Notes: generated by a model not told the origin, from the sequence alone. DNA of 64,000 nucleotides from Notospermus geniculatus (GCA_002633025.1 NMRB01001745.1:39475-103474); one strand, 5' to 3'. Positions 1-12,473 are shown, numbered from the stretch's first letter. Made by a program: numbers and translations.

Positions 1-936
1 AAAGCCACATTATCAAACAATAGGCCTAGGCCTAGATATTAGAGTTCCATTTGTATTAATTTTTGGGGGGGGGGGGGCACTCTATATCGACGATATCTTC
101 TTTACATATTAGGGCCTAGGCCTAATAGTAATAGGCCTATTATGCTGTGGGCAAGCACGGCGGCATCATGCTTCAATTTAAATTTTGCAATTGAAATTTG
201 TAATTTGCAATGATCATGATGCACTGGCTTGCCTGGGCATGCTGGGCCTGCATCATCATGTCTGCATCTGCGATGGATGCCGGCCCCCGGGGGGCGCGGC
301 GCACACACACACACACGACACATAGGCCTAGTGCATGCCTACGGTAACATAGCCTACGCATAACGCATGCAGATAGAAAGTAAGTAGGCCTACTGATGCA
401 ATTTATGCCCATATTGTAAATTCAATTAAGGGTTAACAAAACAATGTGGACGATGATGCATTTTTTCACAGATAAGGCCCGATAATTTTACAAACGAAGC
501 AAAATAATGCGAGATCAACGCTCACTCTAACCTGCTAACATGGCTAACCAGCTAACCATGCTAACAATGCGCTGGTGTCAACTCGGAAAAAGTAACCCGA
601 ACCATGTTTCAGCAGTGCAGCTAAAAATATTTCTTACAAATAGTCGAACATTTTCTGTAAAATTATAACTTTTGTAAGAATGAATATAATAATACATAGA
701 TAAGTAGTCCAAATTATATACAAAAGAATTATGATAACCTTTATTTTATCTCACTATACTCCTTTTTAACACTTCTTGAGGAGTGATCAATGAACATTTT
801 GGTACATTCAAAGTCATGTGACTTGCATGACAGTCACATGATGAGAGGCATGAAAACAACAAAACTGATTGTTTGAGGACTCCCATTGTCATTCCGAATT
901 AACCGCTTGATTGCTGTCTTGATTCCTCGCACAACA
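1..936. other. Upstream non-coding region of the cathepsin D gene
   Basis: No convincing gene is visible. The stretch holds a G homopolymer near 64-77, an (AC)n tract near 300-316 and several AGGCCTA/TAGGCCTA words near 20-35, 113-125 and 323-330. Short open frames on the minus strand at 102-412 follow low-complexity GC-rich sequence and look like chance. The last 130 bases should contain the promoter of the downstream gene. Confidence 0.6.
814..843 (+). promoter_or_regulatory. Paired M-box/CLEAR-like E-boxes upstream of cathepsin D
   Basis: TCATGTGAC (814-822) and GTCACATGA (833-841) lie in opposite orientation about 100 bp upstream of the cathepsin D start codon. Both have the CATGTG/CACATG core and TCA flank preferred by the MiT/TFE family (M-box, CLEAR-type site), known regulators of lysosomal genes. 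Function is inferred from motif and position only. Confidence 0.4.
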
Positions 937-3478
<2,542 letters not shown>

Positions 3479-3699
3479 TTCACGCTCGGCGATTCAGGAT
3501 CGTTTTTTGAATCACTCATTTATAAATAAAAAAGATTTTGAATAAGAAATATATATACGAGTACGAGAGGATTGAGGAGTAAAGGTGTTTTTTATATTAC
3601 TTTAAAATACCAGAGGAGTGAGGAGTAAAAGTGTTTTTATTTTTTCTCAGGGTTTAAACACATTCCATTAAAAAAATTATGTTAATTATAAATCAATGA

Positions 3700-4684
3700 A
3701 TGTCTGAAACACCTACATACTGTAGAAATTGTAAACGATTTGGTTTAATTAGCAGTAATAATAACTTTTTTCTGTGTTTATTGTAATTCTCAGATATGCT
3801 ATTCAAAGCCTGAAAACTATAATGTAGGGTGTCATATAAATAATAAACTAATTCATTTAAATAATATTTTTAAAACACTTTTATCTAAGCAATGCAGTCA
3901 ACAATTAAAGATAATGTATCACGACTTCATTGTTTACATTCAATGTTTGTAAACATGAATGTTTACATTATGTTATTTTGGACTTTTGGGACATGCCAAC
4001 CCACCAAAATGAATACTTTTGGAATCAACAGAATTTCTAGAGGGGCATGCCACCAACAAACTACTCATAAGACAAAGAAAGTCTTGACATAAACAAACAA
4101 AATGTAAATAAACAATGAATTTCGTGGCCCGCGAAAATATCCGTGATATATTATCTTTAATAGAATCTGTTAAGTCGGACATAAAATCTAAAAATCTTTC
4201 TGTTGATCAAATAACTAGTGAATACATAAGTAATTTTCTAGAAAAAGAATTTAATTATAAAAAAAAGAATTATAAATTGGAGTATGAAATAGTTAATCGA
4301 GTATTTGACATTAAATCATTGGCTAAATTTGATATCATAAGAATAACAAACATCTTTCTAAAATTTGTTAAGTTTGCTTTTGATCAAAAGATAGGTAAGA
4401 ATTTAAACTACAAGTTCTATTTAAACAAGATTTTAGAACTTGAAGGGTTAGATAATATTATTGCTTCTAGAACTATAAAAAATCATTATAAAAATAATTT
4501 CAATGAGTTATGTTGGTATAAATTTCTTATGAAAGACGAAAATAAAAATCCTAAATGTCATTGTAGCCTTGAATTATATGATAAAGATGATGAAAATATA
4601 TTATATGGTAGAGATCATTGTTCATGTGTAACATCAATACAGGTGCTGCCCACTTATATCACGGCCGGTATTTCAACCAAATAA
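3700..4684 (+). pseudogene. Zinc-ribbon protein of the virus-like element, left-arm copy, broken
   Basis: The reading starts with MSETPTYCRNCKRFG and has CxxC pairs spaced like a zinc ribbon near residues 8-11 and 24-27. A lysine- and asparagine-rich helical body and a C-terminal cluster near KCHCSLEL and DHCSC follow. Three lesions separate it from the inverted copy at 7431-8161: one extra T in a T run near 3765 shifts the frame into a TAA, a 248-bp MITE at 3909-4156 splits the gene, and the residual frame 4115-4684 starts inside the MITE. The intact product would be about 250 residues. I do not recognise a named family. Position in the arms of an element with a packaging ATPase suggests an element-encoded DNA-binding or regulatory protein, which is inference. 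Confidence 0.55.
3909..4156 (+). mobile_element. 248-bp MITE with TTAA target duplication (copy 1)
   Basis: The ends are AGATAATGTATCACGA and its inverse (right end decayed), flanked by TTAA at 3905-3908 and 4157-4160. The uninterrupted right arm preserves the empty site CAACAATTAATAGAATC, which proves insertion and a TTAA target. A second 248-bp copy lies at 15991-16238 in opposite orientation. TTAA duplication fits Kolobok or piggyBac-type transposases. The ends lack the usual piggyBac CCC, so Kolobok-like is somewhat more likely. Confidence 0.88.
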
Positions 4685-4809
4685 GTTTCCTCTAACTATT
4701 TATATTTTAAATGATATAAATCGATAAAAATGAGGAGGAGGTGAGGAGTAAAAGTATTTTGATGTAACACAGTACGAGTACGAGAGGAGTAAAAGTATTT
4801 CCAAGTATT

Positions 4810-5135
4810 CTAGTCTCCAACTGGCTGTTAAGTTAGTTAAAATCTTGTTAAATTTAGTTTAATTTTAGTTAAGCTAGTTTCAACTAGAATAAACAAGAAA
4901 TCAACTAAAAATCAACTAAGAATAACTGCTGGTTGCAACTGCCCGTTAAGTTAGTTAAAATCTTGTTAAATTTTAGTTAGATCTAGTTAGTTTTAGTTGC
5001 AACTAGAATCAACTAGAATTTAACTAAAAAACAACTAAAATACAACTAAAAGTAACTAAAAATCAACTAGAAGTACTGCTTGACCATTTTTTGTTGCTTT
5101 TTGTTGCTAACTAACTTAACTAGCTTTTGACTAAC
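4810..5135 (+). repeat. TTAGTT/AACTAA palindromic-word block, left arm
   Basis: The sequence is assembled from GTTAGTT and TTTTAGTT words in its first parts and AACTAAAA and CAACTAGAA words in its later parts, so it can fold on itself. Two sub-blocks begin at CTGGCTGTTAAGTTAG (4820s) and CTGCCCGTTAAGTTAG (4930s). The inverted counterpart is 7036-7308. Confidence 0.7.
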
Positions 5136-5149
5136 TTTTAACTAGATTT

Positions 5150-7027
5150 TACAGGCACGGCCAGAATTAACATCCACATCATACGCGTAGTAATGTGTGA
5201 TGGTACGCACAACGCTACGCGATACACAGCGTGCAGTACTTCGCGAATGATGTGCGTGGTATCTTGCGTAGGCGGGACCATCTATGTTCGCTGCGCGTCA
5301 TGTTTCGCGTCATGTTACGCGCAGCATCTCGCAGAGTATTACGCAGTATACTACTCAGGCATTCATCTTTTGATGAGAGCAAAAAGTTTCTTCACTTTTG
5401 GTCAAAAACAATGTTTTTATGCGAAGACTGTGCACATGTTTCTTGGTAGGGCTACTGGTACCGGTACTTTGCAATATCGTAGAATCATGTGGTCAGAAGT
5501 TGATCAAAACACCGTATTTAGGCCAACAGTCCTCCGTCCCTATACAGGAAACGAATATGCCACATCTCAAGAGGCTTCTTCGTAAACAAACTGCTGAACT
5601 AGTCCAGAAATGTGGTCATAAAACAGAAATTCTGGTCATAAAAATAATATCGTAAGTACTGTGTCTTGACATCCGGCACCGAGCGGCCTGATGATTGACA
5701 GGTGTTTATCATAGCACGTGGTCACAAGTTTATCAAAAGCACACTAAAACATCGATTTTACTCAGGCCTAGTATTTTTCTCTCCATTATAGTAAATGAAG
5801 TGCCACATTTGGAAGTATGGACTACAATATTTATTGGCCATTTAAACAAATTAATTTTAGTTATTTTCTACCGTATGTAAAATAATCTGAAACTCCGCCC
5901 ACCAGTAACCAAATATGGTAACTGAAGGTAGTGTCTCCTAGCGTCAAACCATGGAACAATGTGGTCAATAGGTTTTGCATTTGCCATGTTCGTGGATGTA
6001 AACATCAAAATTAATCCACAATCTTTGCTCCAAAACATAGTTTCTTTCACCAGAATTCAGCAATATTTTTACTCTCATCAAAAGATGAACACCCAATCTT
6101 TTAAAGACAAGCCTTGATTCATGAAAAACGATCAAATTGACAGAGATTATGATAGTTTGTTTGAGGCCCCCCTCATCCATGTCATCGATAAGATTGCGAT
6201 GTGGGCTACCGGTAGCCTAGGCCTAGCCTAATTTTAATCGCGGCCGGGGGCCTGTGTGGTAATTAAAAAAGAAACGAACGCCACCATTAACTGTATTTCT
6301 TTTATTGCATAAGATTCTATAATATTTTCATTGACAGTTTCTTCAAATTTCGGCAGACTTTGCCGAACATAACTCATCGATCACATTCGCACTGTTACAC
6401 CCGAGGCGCCGTAATACTACGCATGAGACTGCGCGCATTATTACGTTGTTATCGCGCAGTAGTGCACGCTGTACTGCGCGAAATGCTTCACTACGATGCG
6501 TGCAATACTGTGAGCAGCACTGCGCGTAAGAATATGCATATGCTACGCAAATGCTACGTGTCCTGCGTGCATTAATGTGGAAGTTAGGCCACACTTTTTA
6601 TATTTATTGGATTACGGATTTTTCAGGCCGAAACCTATGTAGGAGGGGAGGGAATAAAAATAAAAATAAAATACAAAAATCTTCGACTTTTAAAGTTTTT
6701 CCCTAGTGTTACGTGCTATGCGTCACAGAAATTCAAGGGGGAGGGAATAAAAAAAGTGAAATGTGGTAAAAAAGAAATAAAACCTTTTATTAATGCAACA
6801 GTAGAACAAGAGATAGGGCCTACATAGGGGCCTATATCCTAAAAATACAGGGCGTCAGCATTTAAATATCTTTTACGTTGCACCTAGTGGTCGGCGGAAA
6901 AAAAACAAGAACACAAAATAGACCATCGGGAATTTTATTTTTTTTCAACATTTTCAAAAAACCTGGGAGGGGGGATCCGTAATCCAATAAATAAAAAAAG
7001 TGTGGCCTTAATTCTGGCCGTGCCTGT
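5150..7027. mobile_element. Spacer element between the inverted arms, subterminal TACGC/GCGTA words
   Basis: The inverted ends are ACAGGCACGGCCAGAATTAACATCC and its partner, the latter split by a MITE at 6587-7007. Both ends continue into arrays of GCGTA/TACGC words (5178-5345 and 6400-6570). The centre (5690-5940) has TGACAGGTGTTTATCATA and AAACTCCGCCCACCAG segments that recur at 18430-18660, so this is one member of a dispersed family. No coding capacity for a transposase is seen. Confidence 0.55.
6587..7007. mobile_element. 421-bp MITE with TTA target duplication
   Basis: The ends are GGCCACACTTTTTATATTTA and the inverse AAAAAAAGTGTGGCC, with a shared GGATTACGG/CCGTAATCC. TTA flanks it at 6584-6586 and 7008-7010. 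It is nested in the right end of the spacer element. A 3-bp TTA duplication suggests the PIF/Harbinger class. Confidence 0.8.
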
Positions 7028-8383
7028 AACTATCTTCAACGGGCACTTGATTTTTAGTTACTTTTAGTTGTATTTTAGTTGTTTTTTAGTTAAATTCTAG
7101 TTGATTCTAGTTGCAACTAAAACTAACTAGATCTAACTAAAATTTAACAAGATTTTAACTAACTTAACGGGCAGTTGAAACTAGCAATTATTCTTAGTTG
7201 ATTTTTAGTTGATTTCTTGTTTATTCTAGTTGAAACTAGCTTAACTAAAATTAAACTAAATTTAACAAGACTTTAACTAACTTAACAGCCAGTTGGAGAC
7301 TAGAATACTTGGAAATACTTTTACTCCTCTCGTACTCGTACTGTGTTACATCAAAATACTTTTACTCCTCACCTCCTCCTCATTTTTATTGATTTATATC
7401 ATTTAAAATATAAATAGTTAGAGGAAACTTATTTGGTTGAAATACCGGCCGTGATATAAGTGGGCAGCACCTGTATTGATGTAACACATGAACAATGATC
7501 TCTACCATATAATATATTTTCATCATCTTTATCATATAATTCAAGGCTACAATGACATTTAGGATTTTTATTTTCTTCTTACATAAGAAATTTATACCAA
7601 CATAACTCATTGAAATTATTTTTATAATGATTTTTTATAGTTCTAGAAGCAATAATATTATCTAACCCTTCAAGTTCTAAAATCTTGTTTAAATAGAACT
7701 TGTAGTTTAAATTCTTACCTATATTTTGATCAAAAACAAACTTAACGAATTTTAGAAAGATGTTTGTTATTCTTATGATATCAAATTTAGCCAATGATTT
7801 AATGTCAAATACTCGATTAACTATTTCATACTCCAATTTATAATTCTTTTTTTTTATAATTAAATTCTTTTTCTAGAAAATTACTTATGTATTCACTAGT
7901 TATTTGATCAACAGAAAGATTTTTAGATTTTATGTCCGACTTAACAGATTCTATTAATTGTTGACTGCATTGCTTAGATAAAAGTGTTTTAAAAATGTTA
8001 TTTAAATGAATTAGTTTATTATTTATATGACACCCTACATTGTAATTTTCAGGCTTTGAGTAGCATATCTGAGAATTGCAGTAAACACAGAAAACGTTAT
8101 TATTACTGCTAATTAAACCAAATCGTTTACAATTACGGCAATATGTAGGTGTTTCAGACATTCATTGATTTATAATTAACATAATTTTTTTAATGGAATG
8201 TGTTTAAACCCTGAGAAAAAATAAAAACACTTTTACTCCTCACTCCTCTGGTATTTTAAAGTAATATAAAAAACACTTTTACTCCTCAATCCTCTCGTAC
8301 TCGTATATATATTTCTTATTCAGAATCTTTTTTATTTATAAATGAGTGATTCAAAAAACGATCCTGAATTGCCGAGCGTGAAC
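7008..8383 (-). repeat. Right arm of the long inverted repeat
   Basis: Reverse complement of 3478-5170 without the MITE. Its outer edge lies inside the start of the gene at 8342, so part of that gene's coding sequence is present in mirror image at 3478-3540 next to the cathepsin D exon. It includes the TTAGTT/AACTAA block at 7036-7308. Confidence 0.85.
7431..8161 (-). pseudogene. Zinc-ribbon protein of the virus-like element, right-arm copy, broken
   Basis: Inverted counterpart of the gene at 3700-4684, without the MITE. The N-terminal 107 residues are open and keep both CxxC pairs (YCRNC and FCVYC). A T run near 7848-7856 is one base longer than in the left copy and shifts the frame. The continuing frame reaches an early stop near 7579 where the left copy has a lysine codon. 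Since the two arms are broken at different places, each lesion arose after the arms were duplicated, or some are homopolymer errors in the assembly. Function unknown; see the left copy. Confidence 0.55.
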
Positions 8384-8665
8384 AAAGTTCAATCGCCGAG
8401 CGTGAACAAAGTTGAAAAGTGTTTAGAAATTTTACATGTGTTTTATAAAAATAGAGATAAGATAGTAATTGCAGGGGCTATTTCTGCTATTGCTTATTAT
8501 TCTATTTCTACTTTAAGACAAATAATTGAGATTTATGATAGAAATAAACACATTCCTTACAAAACTTACAAGAATATACAGTATATTACCGATTATATCA
8601 ATGACGTAAAAAGATGTGAAAAATGTGATAAATGTTTTAAGTATAATAAATGCTTACAAAATCAT
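8342..8665 (+). CDS. Small membrane protein with C-terminal C2H2 finger, cut by an assembly join
   Basis: The frame opens at ATG 8342 behind an AT-rich leader and encodes a duplicated PSVNKV motif (near residues 11-24), one hydrophobic helix (IVIAGAISAIAYYSIS, about residues 40-58) and a cysteine cluster CEKCDKCFKYNKCLQNH at the end. It runs into N at 8666. The last 28 bases (TTAAGTATAATAAATGC onward) recur at 11712-11740, just after the N at 11711, and there continue as HELQH and about 25 further residues to a stop at 11797. Read across the two Ns, the residues give the exact spacing of a classical C2H2 finger (C-x2-C-x3-F-x5-L-x2-H-x3-H). The gene therefore seems intact but split by a misplaced contig. 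The first 40 bases belong to the inverted arm. Role unknown; membrane anchoring plus a zinc finger is unusual. Confidence 0.6.
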
Positions 8666-8666
8666 N
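8666..8666. other. Single-N assembly join
   Basis: An N sits between AAAATCAT and an unrelated GC-richer sequence. With the N at 11711 it brackets 8667-11710, whose content (kinase exons, host-like introns) does not belong to the virus-like element. Confidence 0.8.
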
Positions 8667-10010
8667 TGACGTCAGGATTTCAAGATGGCGATTTAGTATC
8701 GATGGCAGTGTTAAAATTTTCGTCCAATTATCAAAAAATTTCAACGCTGTCGTGGAGTGTGCGGTAGAGTGCGTGCTGGTGAACTCGTCAGTGAATAGTA
8801 TCAAAATCTAATATGAATCCCTGGAAGGCGATAGGCTTGGTTTTTAAAACCAAACCCTAAATCTTGTTAAACGTGGTGGTCTGACCAATTAGCAATCACA
8901 GACTTCAATCGGCTGAAAGCCTGCAGCAAAGAACCAGCATTAACATGGTCTTGAGGCTGAAATCTGCTCGTGTAAAACAGCGAAACATTTTGACATCAGC
9001 TGGCTTCGGAACCAGGTATCGTAACGGTGTGTGGGAACGGCTTTGAGAAGTTAGCGAAACCTTGACTTTTAGCCTCTTGCAGGATAGATGCCAAGGGCTG
9101 ATCTGGTCAAACACGATAAGATGAGGTCGGACAAGTGAAGGAGCAGTGAGTCAGTAAACAGCAACAACAGACAGAAGCGTTGCTTTCCGAGAAGCATGTC
9201 AGAACAGCTTAGCGGAGAAACGTGAAACACGTCCTACACTCCCGCACGCCGGATGGTCAAGTGCATAACGCAATATCTGTCAAAATAGTTGCCAACATCT
9301 TATACTTGACGCTAAGAGTCATAATATTCCATCAAAATGCTGACAAATTTTAATAACGTGCTGCCTTAATGAATGGCATCATCAAAGACCAACTGATCAT
9401 GAGAGGAAATTGACGCGTATTCTGTTGACAGTACCCGCGGCCACGGGAGAAACACCAAAGCAAACTTTGACTGGCCAACAATTATCATCTTTTAGATAAA
9501 ATATGATCCGATATTAATGTAATCACCGACATCCCCCGGCTGCCTCGTCAAAGAGTGAAGTGGTGGAGGATATGAGAGGTGGAAAGACAAACACCCCGAA
9601 GAAACGCTAACCAGGAGGAGAGAAGGTAAGTTTGCAAACAGAGATAGTTTAGAGTTACGGTAAGTGAGAGACACACCGCGGATGCGATTGGAGGAACTGA
9701 CCGACGTGAATTCCAATAGTAAACTGATCTGGTTCAACATCGGGAAGCCGTTCGAAGGAATTCCAGAGAAAAGCACTTCTGCACTAGATAATGTACGGAA
9801 CATGAGTGGACTGCATGGTGTTCTGATGCCATCTTCTCATTTGGACGCTGCAGTTACCATCTAACCCATCAAGATAATCGTTACACCTTCGTTGATAATC
9901 GCGACGCCTTCGGACTACGCGTTCGGTCTACGGCCACTGTGCCATCGGATTACGAAATCCGAAGGCACAGTGACCGTAGACTTTGATATTTCAAGACGCC
10001 CATTGCTTAC
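8667..10010. other. Non-coding host sequence, probably kinase intron
   Basis: No convincing gene is visible. Short frames at 9492-9864 have no recognisable domain. A small hairpin lies at 9928-9980 (TCTACGGCCACTGTGCC and its imperfect inverse). If the flanking exons are read on the minus strand, this is the intron downstream of the CNB-A exon. Confidence 0.5.
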
Positions 10011-10612
10011 CTTTGACACTTGCCGTCCTGGTACAGTTGTATAGAATGGCTAACTCGCCGAATACCTTGGCAGGTCCCATTGTGCATAGATAGCTGGAGT
10101 CCTTCGTCACCTGTACGTTTCCCTCTGAAAGAGACAATTACGTAGAAGGGACTGGAGAAGCAATTTCTAGGCGCTGAAGTACCGTCCCCTGTCTTAAAAT
10201 GTCAAAACAATTTATTGAAATGATGTAACACTCACAAGATATCGCGGCCTATCGATGAACTTGGCACGATCGGCTGGCGAAGATCTGGGCTCGGACTTCT
10301 AAAATTTACGTGAAGTACCGTCCCTTGTCTTACAATGTCAAAATAACTCGAGTTGAAATGATGTAAGATCTATAAGATATCGCAGCCTATCGATGAACTT
10401 GGCATGACTGGCTGTCGACGGTCTGGGCTCGGCTCGAAAATTTACCTTCCATGACGTAGACAAGTTGTCCCACCTCCCCTTCTTCAATGATCATGGTGCC
10501 AGTCGGCTTCTTCACCGGATACATACACTCCACAATCTCCCTGATTTGAGATGAATCTAAATTCTTCATGAAGTCATTCTCGAGGATGGCTCTCTTGATG
10601 ATCTCTTTCGAA
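10011..10612 (-). CDS. cGMP-dependent protein kinase, two exons of the first cyclic-nucleotide-binding domain
   Basis: Two minus-strand exons with matching phases: 10446-10612 and 10011-10124, both bounded by AG acceptors and GTAA donors. The first encodes [20 protein letters not shown] and [18 protein letters not shown] followed by [12 protein letters not shown]. The second encodes [19 protein letters not shown] and TRTASVK. The [14 protein letters not shown] phosphate-binding cassette is diagnostic of the CNB-A domain of PKG I (foraging-type kinases), a cytosolic serine/threonine kinase activated by cGMP. The kinase domain and N-terminal leucine zipper are not in the window. The exons look intact. 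They lie between two single-N joins inside a virus-like element, so their placement here is probably an assembly error and not gene capture. Confidence 0.92.
10177..10435. repeat. About 125-bp tandem duplication in the kinase intron
   Basis: GAAGTACCGTCCCCTGTCTT to CTGGGCTCGG occurs twice, from about 10179 and about 10310, with moderate divergence. The intron between the two PKG exons (10125-10445) consists largely of this pair. Confidence 0.75.
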
Positions 10613-10724
10613 CTGCAAAGAGAGGGAACGGAAACAAGTGTCACTTTGGTAAAGGGTTGCTCAATCGTGCGCGATGGCTCGTCGAAGTCTCCGAGCAAGA
10701 TTACAGTATCATGGGTAAGAACAC

Positions 10725-11054
10725 TGTTAGAAATAACAGAAGATTTTACAGAAAATCTGTGCAGCAGAGTCCCCAGGACGGTTCTGTAAAATTACAGACC
10801 TGATCTGTAAAATTACAAACTTAAATAAATGTCAACAGAGATTTGACTGGAGGCTGACCAAATTATATTTTCATACTGCCCTCAGAAGGCATCATTATGG
10901 GATGTCCAATGGAGTCCAGCCAATACAGGAAAACATGAATCATACCATAAAAAAATTATGTAAATTTACAGAAAGTGCTGGGGACTCTGCTGCAGGGAAT
11001 TTCTGTAAAATTACTGCAGAATTACTACTGTAAATTTAATAATTTCTAACAGTG
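10725..11054. mobile_element. MITE with CACTGTTAGAAAT ends
   Basis: CACTGTTAGAAATAAC at the left and AATTTCTAACAGTG at the right form terminal inverted repeats. TTTTACAG/CTGTAAAATTAC words and a GTCCCCAG/CTGGGGAC pair lie subterminally. A related fragment with the same GTGCTGG and CTGTAAATTTT words lies at 35180-35260. The CACTG-type end suggests an hAT-like source, which is inference. Confidence 0.6.
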
Positions 11055-11711
11055 AAGATGAATAAAGAATATATAGATGAATACCGATAACATAAAAGCC
11101 AGAATACGACTTCTGTGATGACAACTAGAAGATGATTTCTAAGATGTGTTTTATTCGAGGAAATTTGACATAATGGTCAAAAGCAATGTCAAGTAGAGCT
11201 GTTTTGTTAAAGTTAAAGTTAAAGTTTGGGTTTATAGTCTGATATCAACAACAGTAGAGGTGTCATCCGACTTTACAAACCGTAGTGACTGCAGGAAGAA
11301 TTGGGGAACCGTACGTGCCAAACATTGGTTGCAATCTTTGCTTGATTCCAAGCAAAGATACGAATTCGTGATTCATAAACTCAAAAGTTACAAAGCAATA
11401 GCCCATCAAACGCCAACGCAGGGAACGGGGTACCGCGTCTTTCTTGGCCGTATCGAAGAGCCATCTACTGACAGGTAGGTAAACGCACAGCTAGCAGGGT
11501 TCTGCCCAGGACTGAATGAGTTCCGGACGGAACGGGGGGTCTGGGGGTCCTCCCCCAGAAAAATTTTAAAACTAGACTTGCTGAAATGCGATTTCCTGGC
11601 ACTTGAGAGTCGAAATAATGAGCTTCTTTATCAATAAAAGCATCCTCGCTTGGCGTCAAATGACCCCGATCCACTCTGTTACGGACAAATCATCATTTAG
11701 TCTTATAGTTN
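11055..11711. other. Non-coding host sequence up to the second join
   Basis: An open frame at 11260-11478 has no recognisable domain, and I would not call it a gene. A short GGGGGTCTGGGGGTCCTCCCCC hairpin lies near 11536-11558. The stretch ends at the N at 11711. Confidence 0.4.
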
Positions 11712-11797
11712 TTAAGTATAATAAATGCTTTCGAAATCATGAATTACAACATGAACTGATAGATAAGTTGAATTATTCATTTTCATCATTTTCATGA
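11712..11797 (+). CDS. C-terminal end of the membrane/C2H2 protein after the join
   Basis: Starts with the overlap TTAAGTATAATAAATGC shared with 8638-8665 and continues as CFRNHELQHELIDKLNY and a serine/phenylalanine tail to a TGA ending at 11797. The second zinc-ligand histidine (HELQH) lies here. The two copies of the overlap differ at two bases, so they may come from two alleles or two element copies. The stop overlaps the 3' end of the convergent minus-strand gene at 11773. Confidence 0.6.
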
Positions 11798-12018
11798 ACA
11801 AAATGTTTAGTTTTCTTGTGCCTCATAAAAGTTCTTTTGTTTTTAAATTCTCTATCACATTCGTCACAAGAATAAATTGTCACATGTACAGGTTTAGTCA
11901 TTTTTTCATGAAATACATACATTAATCCTGCACCGGCTCATCCTATTAATAAAGCATAAAATGTATTCTTTTCTACAAATTCACACAACGATTCACACTT
12001 GTTATTTTCTATTACCAT
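11773..12018 (-). pseudogene. Second small membrane/C2H2-finger protein, one in-frame stop
   Basis: Read from ATG at 12016-12018, the frame encodes a cysteine-containing N-terminus (CESLCEFVEKNTFYALL), a short hydrophobic stretch with AGAGLMYVF, and a canonical C2H2 finger YSCDECDREFKNKRTFMRH with KKTKH supplying the last histidine. It ends in an acidic tail at TAA 11773-11775. A single TGA interrupts the hydrophobic stretch near 11941. It converges on, and overlaps by about 25 bases, the plus-strand gene ending at 11797. The two genes share the membrane-segment plus C2H2 plan, which suggests an old duplication or convergent use. No named family is recognised. Confidence 0.45.
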
Positions 12019-12083
12019 TTATTTAACGAAGAAACTTCTTGATTGAACAATGATTTTCTTAGCTATGCTCATTTTCTCTCGAC

Positions 12084-12304
12084 TTAAGTAATTAGTAAAA
12101 AGTTATGAGGAAATTGTAGTCTTAGAACCAGCTTTGCACTTCTGTTATCCTTTAATTCCTTTATCACCTCATTTCTTACCTCTTTAGGTATAATAGCATT
12201 TTCTTCTAATTTTGCTTCATCGCATTCTATATTAATAAAGCATAAAATTTATTCTTTTCTACAAATTCACACAGCGATTCACACCTGTTGCTTTCGTCTG
12301 CCAT
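12084..12304 (-). pseudogene. Duplicated start of the same gene joined to another coding fragment
   Basis: From ATG at 12302-12304 the N-terminal 25 codons nearly repeat those at 12018 (CESLCEFVEKNKFYALLI). A stop is then met at TATTAATATAG, and a different frame opens with ECDEAKLEENAIIPKEV and ELKDNRSAKLVLRLQF before a stop at 12084-12086. The upstream sequence AAAATCATTGTTCAATC is also duplicated (12050s and 12340s). This looks like unequal recombination between short repeats inside the element. Confidence 0.4.
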
Positions 12305-12473
12305 TTATTTAACGAAGAAACGTTTTGATTGAACAATGATTTTCTTCTTACTATCTTGTAAATTAGCACAATCGTCAATGATGAAGAGGGTGTTTGTACC
12401 TTTAAAGATTTGCATGCATAACCATAGGAGTAAATTCAGATTTATTTTTACCAGTGATGGATTGAGAACGATG

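Larger units (their letters stand above)
3548..4806 (+). promoter_or_regulatory. Reiterated GAGGAGTAAAAGT motifs flanking the zinc-ribbon gene
   Basis: The word GAGGAGTAAARGTRTTTT recurs on both sides of the gene, near 3573, 3620, 4744 and 4786. Some copies are preceded by ACGAGTACGAGAGGA. The right arm carries the same set in reverse complement (7320-7380, 8225-8305). The even spacing at both gene borders suggests regulatory elements or protein-binding iterons of the parent element, but no function can be read directly. Confidence 0.35.

Noticed and set aside
9492-9864. Possible extra kinase exon between 9.5 and 9.9 kb
   Set aside because: No residues match the second cyclic-nucleotide-binding domain and splice borders are not evident.
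8667-11710. Capture of a host kinase gene by the virus-like element
   Set aside because: Introns are retained, Ns lie on both sides and flanking sequence is duplicated, which favours an assembly error.
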